A stretch of DNA of 13,208 nucleotides. Origin: Planctomycetaceae bacterium (lineage in GTDB: Bacteria; Planctomycetota; Planctomycetia; Planctomycetales; Planctomycetaceae). Shown here piece by piece: positions 1 through 6,703 of this stretch. Position 1 is the first letter of the stretch, and each line of letters opens with the position of its first letter. Both the position numbers and the translations under genes were made by a program. The stretch covers positions 1-13,208 of the forward strand of contig CANJZR010000039.1 of the NCBI GenBank assembly GCA_947479075.1. Direction: 5' to 3'. The notes under the pieces are model-generated. The model was given only the letters and a program-made list of their open reading frames with translations. It searched no databases and was not told the origin of the DNA.

Positions 1-785
1 ATGCCATCGAGCCCGTTGCGGCCGATGAAGTTCAAGCACGCAGCTGCGTCGAAGTCGTACTGGTGCTTGGTCGGCTCCTTGGGCTTGGGCTCGAACAGGA
101 ACGTTCCGGTGAAGCCGATCGCTTTCGCGTGGTCGTGGGCCATGTGCATGAACCGGGCGAGGTGGTCGAGCTCGCGATTCATGTCGGTGTTGTAGAGGTT
201 GTGGTACCCCTCGCGGCCACCCCAGAAGACGTAGTTCGCACCGCCCAGCTCGTGCGTGACTTCGAGGGCCTTCTTCACCTGAGCTGCGGCGTAGGCGAAG
301 ACATCGGCGTTGCAGGTCGTCGCTGCACCGTGCATGTAGCGGGGGTGGCTGAAGAGGTTGGCCGTGCCCCACAGCAGCTTGATCCCAGTCTCTTCCTGCT
401 TCTCTTTGAGCTTCTTGGCGATCTTGTCGAAGTTCTTGTTGTTCTCTTTGTGTGTCGATCCCTCGGGGGAGACATCACGGTCATGCCAGCAGTAGAACGG
501 AGCCCCGAGCTTGCTGATGAACTCGAACGCCGCGTCGACTCGCTTCAGGGCGTTCGGCATGGAGTTCGAGCCATCGTCCCAGGGACGCTGCAATGTGGCT
601 GAGCCGAACGGGTCGGTGCCGGTCCCACGGAACGTGTGCCAGTAGCAGACCGAGAAGCGGAACAGATCCCGCATCGTCTGCCCCTCGATCTTCTGATTCG
701 GGTCGTAATGCTTGTAGGCCAGGGGGTTCTTTGACTTGGGGCCTTCGTACTCGATCTTCGGGATCTTGGGGAAAAACTCAGCCAT
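1..785 (-). CDS. xylA: Xylose isomerase XylA, N-terminal part (cut by window edge)
   Basis: The reverse strand from an ATG at 785 stays open to the window edge, giving 261 full codons of a family usually about 435-440 residues long. The enzyme interconverts D-xylose and D-xylulose (and D-glucose and D-fructose) in the cytoplasm using two divalent metal ions. The catalytic block YCWHDRD places His101 and Asp104 at the same numbers as in the E. coli enzyme. GTNLF-like GTANLFSHPRY follows near 140-150, FWGGREGY near 188-194, and the metal/substrate segment FEPKPKEPTKHQYD holds Glu232 and Lys234. The N-terminus (FFPKIPKIEYEGPKS) is typical of the long, class II type. The start has no clear Shine-Dalgarno sequence, but the family N-terminus fits it. 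No xylulokinase or xylose regulator is visible; the remainder of the gene lies left of the window. Family identity is very secure. Confidence 0.97.
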   Translation of the reverse strand, partial: MAEFFPKIPKIEYEGPKSKNPLAYKHYDPNQKIEGQTMRDLFRFSVCYWHTFRGTGTDPFGSATLQRPWDDGSNSMPNALKRVDAAFEFISKLGAPFYCWHDRDVSPEGSTHKENNKNFDKIAKKLKEKQEETGIKLLWGTANLFSHPRYMHGAATTCNADVFAYAAAQVKKALEVTHELGGANYVFWGGREGYHNLYNTDMNRELDHLARFMHMAHDHAKAIGFTGTFLFEPKPKEPTKHQYDFDAAACLNFIGRNGLDG

Positions 786-1300
786 GAGTTGCTCGCTGCG
801 CGTGGGGATGTAGTTCAGGTCCGGACTGCCAGAACATCCGGAACGCCAGCAGTTTAAGGGGCTCGCTCTGTGGCGGAAAGGATGCAGGCGGAGTGCCATC
901 CTCCGGGATGAGCTGGGCAGGGATGCCCGATATTTAATCTAATTGCCCCAGAGTCGATATGAAACAGGCGTTCGGGCGATTCAGGGGAAGCCATCAACTG
1001 GCCAGTCTGGTCATTCGATAGACAGGGAGGTCATGCCGAAAATGGCATGCGCCCACGAGAACGCGAGGCGGGATCAAATCCTTGCACTTACGAAATGTAT
1101 TACGTGAATTGAAGTTATGTTTTCTGGGATGCGTCTAGATGCGATTGGAAGAGTGAGTTGCCAAAGGTTTGGTATTCGATGTGCATTGCCTGATGCCACT
1201 CGCCAAAGATAGCCGCCAGGCTACCCACCATTTCCATCTGCCGTGCCGCTGCTCATTCAAGAAGAAAGTGCATCGGCAGATCACAGATTGGAGCAAGATC
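786..1300. other. Divergent intergenic region between xylA and the sbtA-like gene
   Basis: About 515 bases lie between two divergent genes and should hold both promoters. AT-rich patches occur near 930-955 (towards xylA) and 1088-1130 (towards sbtA), but I cannot point to a convincing -35/-10 pair in either. A short perfect inverted repeat, CATGCC-GAAAAT-GGCATG, sits at 1032-1049. An open frame runs in phase with the sbtA-like gene from an ATG at 1169, but its extra 44 residues are polar and unlike the family, so I treat this part as leader. A 24-codon frame at 1033-1107 follows an AGGGAGG but is unsupported otherwise. Confidence 0.5.
1290..1293 (+). promoter_or_regulatory. Ribosome binding site for the SbtA-like gene
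   Basis: GGAG ends 7 bases before a GTG at 1301. The protein that begins there has the usual SbtA N-terminal layout, a short amphipathic stretch and then the first membrane helix. This favours GTG 1301 over the upstream in-frame ATG at 1169 and the downstream ATG at 1337. Confidence 0.6.
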
Positions 1301-2686
1301 GTGCTACAAGAGTTTCTCAGCAACGTGCTGCACAATATGTTCAAGCCGTTGCTGCTCTTTTTCTATGCAGGCTTCCTGGTCCCGCTCCTGAAAGTGAATA
1401 TTGAGTTCCCGAAGGCCGCGTATCAGGCGTTAACCATCTATCTGTTACTGGCCATCGGCTGGCACGGGGGAGAAGAACTGGCTGGGCTGGAGCCAGCGAT
1501 GTATGGCCAGGCCTTCGGCTTCATGCTTGTCGGATTCTTTGCCAACCTGGTGATTGGTCTGACGGCATATGCGATTCTGCGATGGACGACATCGCTGCGA
1601 AAGATCGATGCGGCAACGGTCGCCGGCTACTACGGCTCGGACTCGGCCGGTACGTTTGTGACGTGTCTCGGGATGCTGACTGCTGCTCAGATTGCCTTTG
1701 CTCCTTACATGCCGGTGCTGCTGGCTGTGATGGAAATCCCTGGCTGCCTGGTCGCCCTGTTCCTGGTGTCGAAGTTCCGCAAGGCTGGGATGGATGCCAA
1801 TGGGAACATGCCCAAAGAAGCAGGGTATATTGCGATCGGACGCAAGACAGAACTTGCCGCAGCGGCCCACATCGAAAGTGGAGAACTGCATGAGTCGGTC
1901 GTGGTTGTTCGCAACTCCGGGGGAGTTGCCGTTGAGAGCCGGACCATGAGCCATGTGACTGTCGGCGGAGGGCATCGGAACGGACACGGCGGCTACCACC
2001 ATGGTGGTGATCACCACAGTTCAGAATCCTGGAGTGATCAGGAACAGGATCAGGAGCAGAACGAGGACGCTCGTGACTTGGAGCAGACATTGGGCCTGCA
2101 GCACGTCAATGCCGCAGACGACCCATCGCTGGAGACCAAGAGCTCGAGCTGGCTGAATCGAGAGCTGTTGCACGAAGTGTTTCTGAACCCTGGGATCTAC
2201 CTGCTCTTCGCGGGGATCGCCATCGGTTTCATCAGCCGCCTGCAGGGGGACAAGGTCACCACTGGCGGAGACGCCCTGTTCAATTCGCTGTTCCAGGGAT
2301 GCTTGTGCCTGTTCCTGCTGGAGATGGGGATCACTGCTTCCAGCAAGATTAAGGACCTGAAGATTGCTGGTTGGCGATTCGTGGCGTTCGCTCTGCTGGC
2401 TCCGAATCTGTTCGCCTGCTTTGGAATTGCGTTCGCACACGCCTACAGCTTTTTCCTCGGACAGCCTTTGGCAGTGGGGACCTACGTGCTGTTCGCGGTT
2501 CTCTGTGGTGCAGCCTCTTACATCGCCGTACCTGCCGTTCAGCGGCTGGCGATTCCCGAGGCCAGCCCGACGTTACCGCTCGCAGCTTCGCTCGGTGTGA
2601 CGTTCACCTACAACGTGACATTCGGGATTCCTCTCTATCTCCTGGTGGCGCAGACAGTGGTCAAGACTTTCCCCGTTCACGGCTAA
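1301..2686 (+). CDS. sbtA: SbtA-family sodium-dependent bicarbonate transporter with His-rich central loop
   Basis: The 461-residue product is an integral inner-membrane protein of the SbtA (DUF897) family, whose characterised cyanobacterial members import bicarbonate together with sodium. Ten hydrophobic segments fall into two halves of five (about 15-157 and 297-452), the inverted-repeat fold of the family. Diagnostic blocks are GYYGSDSAGTFVT (109-121) in the first half, and LLEMGITA (339-346), GAASYIAVPAVQRLAIPEA (403-421) and SLGVTFTYN (430-438) in the second. Cyanobacterial members are about 370 residues; the extra length is a soluble loop of about 135 residues between the halves. That loop has histidines 218, 225, 229, 233, 234, 238 and 239 followed by an acidic Asp/Glu/Gln run (246-262). 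No gene for the PII-like partner SbtB is adjacent. The start is GTG 1301, chosen from the ribosome binding site and family length. A terminator follows, so it is probably a single-gene transcript. Transport substrate is inferred from family. Confidence 0.9.
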   Translation: MLQEFLSNVLHNMFKPLLLFFYAGFLVPLLKVNIEFPKAAYQALTIYLLLAIGWHGGEELAGLEPAMYGQAFGFMLVGFFANLVIGLTAYAILRWTTSLRKIDAATVAGYYGSDSAGTFVTCLGMLTAAQIAFAPYMPVLLAVMEIPGCLVALFLVSKFRKAGMDANGNMPKEAGYIAIGRKTELAAAAHIESGELHESVVVVRNSGGVAVESRTMSHVTVGGGHRNGHGGYHHGGDHHSSESWSDQEQDQEQNEDARDLEQTLGLQHVNAADDPSLETKSSSWLNRELLHEVFLNPGIYLLFAGIAIGFISRLQGDKVTTGGDALFNSLFQGCLCLFLLEMGITASSKIKDLKIAGWRFVAFALLAPNLFACFGIAFAHAYSFFLGQPLAVGTYVLFAVLCGAASYIAVPAVQRLAIPEASPTLPLAASLGVTFTYNVTFGIPLYLLVAQTVVKTFPVHG

Positions 2687-2745
2687 TTCGGAGCGGAGGG
2701 CGTCCGACAGTCGGAAGGGCCTCGAATTCGATCGGAACTCAAACC

Positions 2746-2776
2746 AACGCGGGTGTCTGTGAGACACCCGCGTTTG
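2746..2776 (+). terminator. Rho-independent-type terminator after the sbtA-like gene
   Basis: A perfect 13-base-pair stem (AACGCGGGTGTCT at 2746-2758 pairing with AGACACCCGCGTT at 2762-2774) closes on a GTG loop and ends in a short TTT. It lies 60 bases past the sbtA-like stop codon. The T-run is short, so termination may be incomplete, but the stem is strong. Confidence 0.75.
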
Positions 2777-2910
2777 CCATTGGTGTGGACGAAGTGTCTC
2801 TATATCGCTGCCAACTCAGGGGCCGCCATGCCGTCTTTCGGTCCCGTTACGACTGGATTTACCGGCAGAACAACTACCATGACGCAGGAAGTCGCGAAAT
2901 GGGTTGGGAG

Positions 2911-2941
2911 TTGCGGATTTCGGCTCGCTTTGGGATATGAT
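2911..2941 (+). promoter_or_regulatory. Possible sigma70-type promoter for the EEP-fold gene
   Basis: TTGCGG (2911-2916) and TATGAT (2936-2941) are good partial matches to the -35 and -10 boxes, but the spacer is 19 bases, longer than the preferred 17. It lies between the upstream terminator and the gene, where a promoter is expected. Confidence 0.3.
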
Positions 2942-3005
2942 CGGCTGAAACTGGTGCGAACACCGCATTCCCTGCGAGGTGTCTGTCCCCTGGTCGCGTT
3001 GCTGC

Positions 3006-4016
3006 ATGTCCACTGCGAATCTTCAGTTGCTTGATGTTTCTGCCTCAACGGGCGTCAGCCGTCCGTGGCGTGAGTTCTTCCGTCGCTGGCTGATTCGCAG
3101 CCTGGTCGCGCTGCTGATCATGGGCGTAGTTGCACGGCTGGCTCGGGATGAAGTTTTTGGAATTTCCATTGTCTTTTACGCGTTGCCGTTGCCGCTTCTG
3201 GCCGGAATCACGCTCGCGCTGGCTCTGCTGGAAATTAAGTCTCGTAAACGGGCTCTGAGGTGGGCTGTCTGTACCGGACTACTGGGGATGGGAGTCGTCT
3301 TCGAGGACTGGCGTCTTCTCCCGGATCGCAGCGAGACGAAAGATCTCAAAGTCGTTTTCTGGAATGCCTGTCGCCTGAACCGGGGATGGGATGAGGTCAC
3401 CGCCGAAATCCGCAGCTGGGACGCCGATGTCATCGCCATGGTCGAGGCTGGACTCGGCGAAAGGAACGAAATGCGGGCCAGGTGGAACGAAGCCTGTCCC
3501 GGATACAAGGTTTCGATTCTGGGTGCCGGGATCGTGTTGCTGACCCGGGGCGAGTCGGGAACCGCCACGGTTCACGAATTTCATCAAGGAAGCCGCGCTC
3601 GTCAGATTACAACGACGGTTCAAGGTCAACGGTTGAACCTCGTGATCGTCGATATCGACGCCAATCCGTTCCGCTCGCGTGACCCGGCCCTGGGGCAATT
3701 GATCGAAGTGGTGAACCCATTGGCAAATGAGCCGACGCTCGTGCTGGGGGACTTTAATACACCAGCTGACTCTGCGTTGCTGGAACCGCTGCGGCCGAAC
3801 TATTCACTGGCCTTCGATCTGGCTGGTCAGGGCTACCGAGCGACCTGGCCGATTCCACTTCCCGTACTGGCGATTGACCATGTCTGGGCCAGTCAGCAGA
3901 TTGATGTGACCAGTTGTAAGCACCTCTGGACCAAAGCGTCTGATCACCGGCCCGTCGCGTTAACAATCCGGGGAAGCGCAGAGCCGGTACTGACCGCACA
4001 GGATGTGGTGAGGTAA
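3006..4016 (+). CDS. Membrane-anchored endonuclease/exonuclease/phosphatase (EEP) family protein
   Basis: This 336-residue protein has three hydrophobic segments at its N-terminus (about 29-45, 51-76, 86-99) and then an EEP-fold catalytic domain from about 114 to 322. The signature residues of that metal-dependent phosphoesterase fold are in order: Asn120 (VFWNACR), Glu147 (MVEAG), the Asp-Asn pair of GDFNTP (249 and 251), IDHVW (291-292) and the terminal SDHRPV (312-314). The fold covers DNA repair nucleases, sphingomyelinases and inositol phosphatases; the small membrane-anchored form resembles VanJ-like and other bacterial proteins annotated only as EEP family, so the substrate is unknown. 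The domain probably faces outside the cytoplasm if the three segments are all membrane helices, but topology is not proven. ATG 3006 is chosen; a GTG at 2979 would add nine residues. It runs convergent to the ABC permease gene with only 42 bases between them. Confidence 0.85.
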   Translation: MSTANLQLLDVSASTGVSRPWREFFRRWLIRSLVALLIMGVVARLARDEVFGISIVFYALPLPLLAGITLALALLEIKSRKRALRWAVCTGLLGMGVVFEDWRLLPDRSETKDLKVVFWNACRLNRGWDEVTAEIRSWDADVIAMVEAGLGERNEMRARWNEACPGYKVSILGAGIVLLTRGESGTATVHEFHQGSRARQITTTVQGQRLNLVIVDIDANPFRSRDPALGQLIEVVNPLANEPTLVLGDFNTPADSALLEPLRPNYSLAFDLAGQGYRATWPIPLPVLAIDHVWASQQIDVTSCKHLWTKASDHRPVALTIRGSAEPVLTAQDVVR

Positions 4017-4058
4017 CGACGTGACGCGAGGCCATGACCACTTGGCTGGATCGCTCAC

Positions 4059-4877
4059 TTAGCCACCATAAGCCCCGTACTGACGCAGACCACGGGCAAA
4101 GACCCAGCGGTTCATCCAGAAAAGTGCGACGATCCAGATCGCTTCAATCAGCAGTTCCTGTCCCATCTCGGCATGGCTGTATTTGCCCAATGCCATTTTG
4201 CAGGGGACGTAGGCCAGGTATTTGAATGGGAGCCATTCGACCCATTGCGGCAGCATGTCGAGCGGGATCATGTGTCCCGACAGAAAGTAGTTCAACATCA
4301 TGTAAATGAAGAGCAGGGAGCTGACCTCCAGAAACCAGAAGGCAATCAACCCCAGCAGACTCTCGATCAGAAATCCCATCAAAAACGCCATCTGTAAAGA
4401 GGCGATTACGCCGACTATCGTGAGCGGGTCGGGCCATCCGGGGAAATAATCGCGGCACAGATAAAACACGATGATGAACGGAATTGTCGCGACGACGTAA
4501 TAGACCAGCTTGTGCGCCACGCGATACCAGAACAGATATCCCAGCATGTCGATCGGCTGTGTCAGGTACTTCTTGAGTGTCCCCTCGCGAATGTCGCGGG
4601 CGATTCCACTCGACAACCCCGGCATGCTCGAAAACGCTCGGGCCAGCATCGCCATCAGGTAGTACGCCACAAACTCGCCGTAGGTGTATCCCGCGATCTT
4701 TTTGTCGGATCGCGTGTCCATCGTGCCGAAGATTGCGCCCCACAGAAAGATCTGCGTGATGATCGGCAGGAAGCGGAACAGCGTTCCCAGCGCGAAATCT
4801 GAGCGGTAGGCAAACCGCTCGGCCATCGAGGTCTGCAGGATGATCCAGTAGACGCGGAATCGATTCGCCAGCGTCAT
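4059..4877 (-). CDS. ABC-2 type transporter permease (ABC2_membrane_6/DUF990-like)
   Basis: This 272-residue membrane protein has about six hydrophobic segments, near 31-51, 69-80, 111-142, 151-171, 173-201 and 245-262. The cytoplasmic coupling region SGIARDIREGTLKKYLTQPID (about 91-110) and the C-terminal GLRQYGAYGG are typical of the permeases that pair with ATPases of the next gene's type. It should form the membrane channel of an exporter; members of this family are mostly uncharacterised and often annotated as drug or polysaccharide exporters by analogy. It lies 103 bases downstream of the ATPase gene on the same strand. Comparable loci commonly encode two related permeases; only one is present here, so the complex may be built on a homodimer or use a permease encoded elsewhere. 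The ATG start follows a purine-rich GGGACA. The substrate cannot be read from the sequence. Confidence 0.9.
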   Translation of the reverse strand: MTLANRFRVYWIILQTSMAERFAYRSDFALGTLFRFLPIITQIFLWGAIFGTMDTRSDKKIAGYTYGEFVAYYLMAMLARAFSSMPGLSSGIARDIREGTLKKYLTQPIDMLGYLFWYRVAHKLVYYVVATIPFIIVFYLCRDYFPGWPDPLTIVGVIASLQMAFLMGFLIESLLGLIAFWFLEVSSLLFIYMMLNYFLSGHMIPLDMLPQWVEWLPFKYLAYVPCKMALGKYSHAEMGQELLIEAIWIVALFWMNRWVFARGLRQYGAYGG

Positions 4878-4980
4878 TGTCCCGGTCCTCGTGCGGCCCG
4901 GGACCGATGAGTCTCACCCAGCTGCGGATGAACCACAATGACGCTCACACGCGAAGCGAGTGGGGAGGGAGAGTGATTGC

Positions 4981-6009
4981 TCACGAACGTCCTCCCGTTT
5001 GGTGTGTCGTGACAGGTTCGTTGCCGGGCGCGGAGGTGTCGGTGAAGAACTCGGCAATGACCTCTTCCAGCGGGCGGTCCTGCACGCTGATGTCTTCGAT
5101 CTGGCAACGTTCCAGCAGGGCGCTCAGTGTCGCGGGCACGCGGGTGCGTTCGACTTTCAACTTGATGCGGGGAGCCTTGTTCTCCAGCACGATGCCGAAC
5201 CGTTCGAGCTCCGCATTGCTGGGCGATTCGCCAGCGATCTGCAATTGGATCACTTTGTCCTTGCTAAAACGTTCGACGATCTCGGCCAGCGGGCCATCGT
5301 GCTTGATGACTCCCTGGTTAATCACCACAGCGCGGGTACACAGAGCCTCCACATCCTTCATGTAGTGACTGGTCAGCAGCACAGTGATCTTGTGTTCTGA
5401 CTGGTAGTACTTGAGGAACTCTTGAACCTTGCGTTGAGAAACCACATCGAGGCCGATTGTCGGCTCATCGAGCAGCAGCAGATCAGGGCTGTGCAGCAGG
5501 GATGCGATCAGCTCCATCCGCATTCTTTCGCCCAGCGACAACTCGCGGACGGGACGGCCGATCAGCTGGGAAACTTCCAGCAATGAGACCAGCTCGTCCA
5601 TGCGGCGGCGGAACTGCGATTCCTCAATTCCGTAGATTTCCTGGTGCAGCCGAAACGATTCCTGGGCGGGCAGGTCCCACCACAGCTGGTTCTTCTGCCC
5701 CATGACGAGAGCGAAGCGTCGTCGGTATTCATAAGCTCGCTCCCACGGGACGTACCCCAGTGCCGTGGCTGTCCCGGAAGTCGGGAAAATCAGTCCCGAC
5801 AGGAGTTTGAGCGTGGTCGTTTTTCCAGCGCCGTTTGGCCCGAGAAAGGCGACCATTTCCCCCGTCTCAATGGTGAAGCTTACGTCGCGAACGGCGTCTA
5901 CCGTCTTATATTCGCGGTGGAAGAGCCCCTTGACGGAGGCCCACATTCCCTCGCTCTTCTGGTAGACGCGGTATTGTTTGGTCAGATTGCGGACTTCGAT
6001 GGCGGACAT
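4981..6009 (-). CDS. ABC transporter ATP-binding protein
   Basis: The 342-residue cytoplasmic ATPase has every ABC motif: Walker A GPNGAGKTT (57-65), Q-loop in MGQKNQLWW (103-111), signature LSLGERMRMEL (157-167), Walker B LLLLDEPTIGLD (177-188) and H-loop TSHYMKD (213-219). The insert after the first strand (SEGMWASVKGLFHREYKTV, 19-37) and the LSLGxRMR signature are characteristic of the ATPases that work with DUF990-type permeases, matching the next gene. Residues 250-325 form a C-terminal regulatory extension. An open frame continues 73 codons upstream to 6228, but it overlaps the preceding gene; the ATG at 6009 begins the canonical MSAIEVRNLTKQY start. The gene lies 43 bases after the unknown membrane-protein gene and 103 before the permease gene, in one orientation, implying one transcript. 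Function as exporter motor is secure; cargo is unknown. Confidence 0.95.
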   Translation of the reverse strand: MSAIEVRNLTKQYRVYQKSEGMWASVKGLFHREYKTVDAVRDVSFTIETGEMVAFLGPNGAGKTTTLKLLSGLIFPTSGTATALGYVPWERAYEYRRRFALVMGQKNQLWWDLPAQESFRLHQEIYGIEESQFRRRMDELVSLLEVSQLIGRPVRELSLGERMRMELIASLLHSPDLLLLDEPTIGLDVVSQRKVQEFLKYYQSEHKITVLLTSHYMKDVEALCTRAVVINQGVIKHDGPLAEIVERFSKDKVIQLQIAGESPSNAELERFGIVLENKAPRIKLKVERTRVPATLSALLERCQIEDISVQDRPLEEVIAEFFTDTSAPGNEPVTTHQTGGRS

Positions 6010-6052
6010 ACAGAGATGGTAGGCGGGAAGGGCGGTGTTGGGTAGCCAGCAG

Positions 6053-6703
6053 CTACGGTCCCGTTTCGATCGATTCCAGCATGGTACGAACTCGCGGTTC
6101 TTCTTCCGGCCAGTGTTCGGCATCGATTCGATAGCAGATGAGGACATCCCCCGAGATCCCGTCGACCAGTCCTTCCACGAGCTTGTATGTCTTTTCGGTG
6201 GCCACATCACGACACGTCGAGAACTCAAAGTTCACCAGCTTGTGGCTTTGACCGACGGCGATTTCGACATTGACCTGTTCGATTTTCTGCAGCGGTTCTT
6301 CCGCAACTCCCCGTTCCAGCAGCGTCTCCCGGATGTGCTGCCGCACCCGGGCTTTGGAATTCCAACTGCTGTCGACATGAATCAAGGCCAGAATGCTGTC
6401 GACCTTGGGACGCTCGTAGTAGGCCCCGTTCACCTGTAACTGGTGAAAGACGTTCAGCTCGATCGTGCCACGCGGTTCAAAGCTCGGAGGGATCGTGACC
6501 TTGCGCAGCATCATGTTGGTGAGAGCGACAGCCTTCTCCGGGTTTTGCTCAATCTTCGGACGGAAATAAAAGAGCCCGCCTCCGCACAGGCAACATGCCA
6601 GCAGCAAGATGGTTGCCATCCCACCCGCCACCATCAACAGCAGCCTCCGGCGGACACTGGCGTTCGGGTCGAACGGATCTTTGTTCGGCAGCAGGTCGGA
6701 CAT
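6053..6703 (-). CDS. Single-pass membrane protein of unknown function
   Basis: I do not recognise this 216-residue protein. It starts with a polar segment of about 20 residues ending in a basic patch (VRRR), has one long hydrophobic helix (about 21-47, with the Cys/Gly-rich ACCLCGGG), and then a soluble domain of about 165 residues that should lie outside the cytoplasm by the positive-inside rule. The soluble part looks alpha/beta, with hydrophobic strands such as IELNVFHQLQV (81-91) and VNVEIAVGQ (144-152), and contains a single cysteine (Cys164 of STCRDV). Its ATG overlaps the sulfatase stop codon (TGATG at 6701-6705), so its translation is probably coupled to the sulfatase. It is followed after 43 bases by the ABC ATPase gene. 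This placement suggests a role in the same envelope process, but nothing in the sequence defines it. Confidence 0.85.
   Translation of the reverse strand: MSDLLPNKDPFDPNASVRRRLLLMVAGGMATILLLACCLCGGGLFYFRPKIEQNPEKAVALTNMMLRKVTIPPSFEPRGTIELNVFHQLQVNGAYYERPKVDSILALIHVDSSWNSKARVRQHIRETLLERGVAEEPLQKIEQVNVEIAVGQSHKLVNFEFSTCRDVATEKTYKLVEGLVDGISGDVLICYRIDAEHWPEEEPRVRTMLESIETGP

Larger units (their letters stand above)
2687..3005. other. Intergenic region after the sbtA-like gene
   Basis: About 320 bases hold the hairpin terminator at 2746-2776 and a possible promoter at 2911-2941. A frame of 93 codons (2753-3034) crosses the terminator stem and the next gene's start, has no recognisable features, and I do not accept it as a gene. 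Confidence 0.5.

Noticed and set aside
63..602. 179-codon plus-strand frame over xylA
   Set aside because: It is the antisense of conserved XylA sequence, including its catalytic His/Asp block.
1169..1300. 44-residue N-terminal extension of the SbtA-like protein from ATG 1169
   Set aside because: The extension is polar, Cys/His-rich and unlike SbtA N-termini, whereas GTG 1301 has a GGAG at good spacing and gives the expected start before the first helix.
1445..2090. Long reverse frames (about 190 codons) across the sbtA-like gene
   Set aside because: They are antisense shadows with low-complexity Ser/Arg/His-rich products and no recognisable domain.
2753..3034. 93-codon frame between the sbtA-like and EEP genes
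   Set aside because: It begins inside the terminator stem, overlaps the next gene's start and has no ribosome binding site or family resemblance.
6010..6228. 73-codon upstream extension of the ABC ATPase frame
   Set aside because: It overlaps the coding region of the preceding 216-residue protein and precedes the canonical ATPase start at 6009; composition is that of an out-of-frame shadow.
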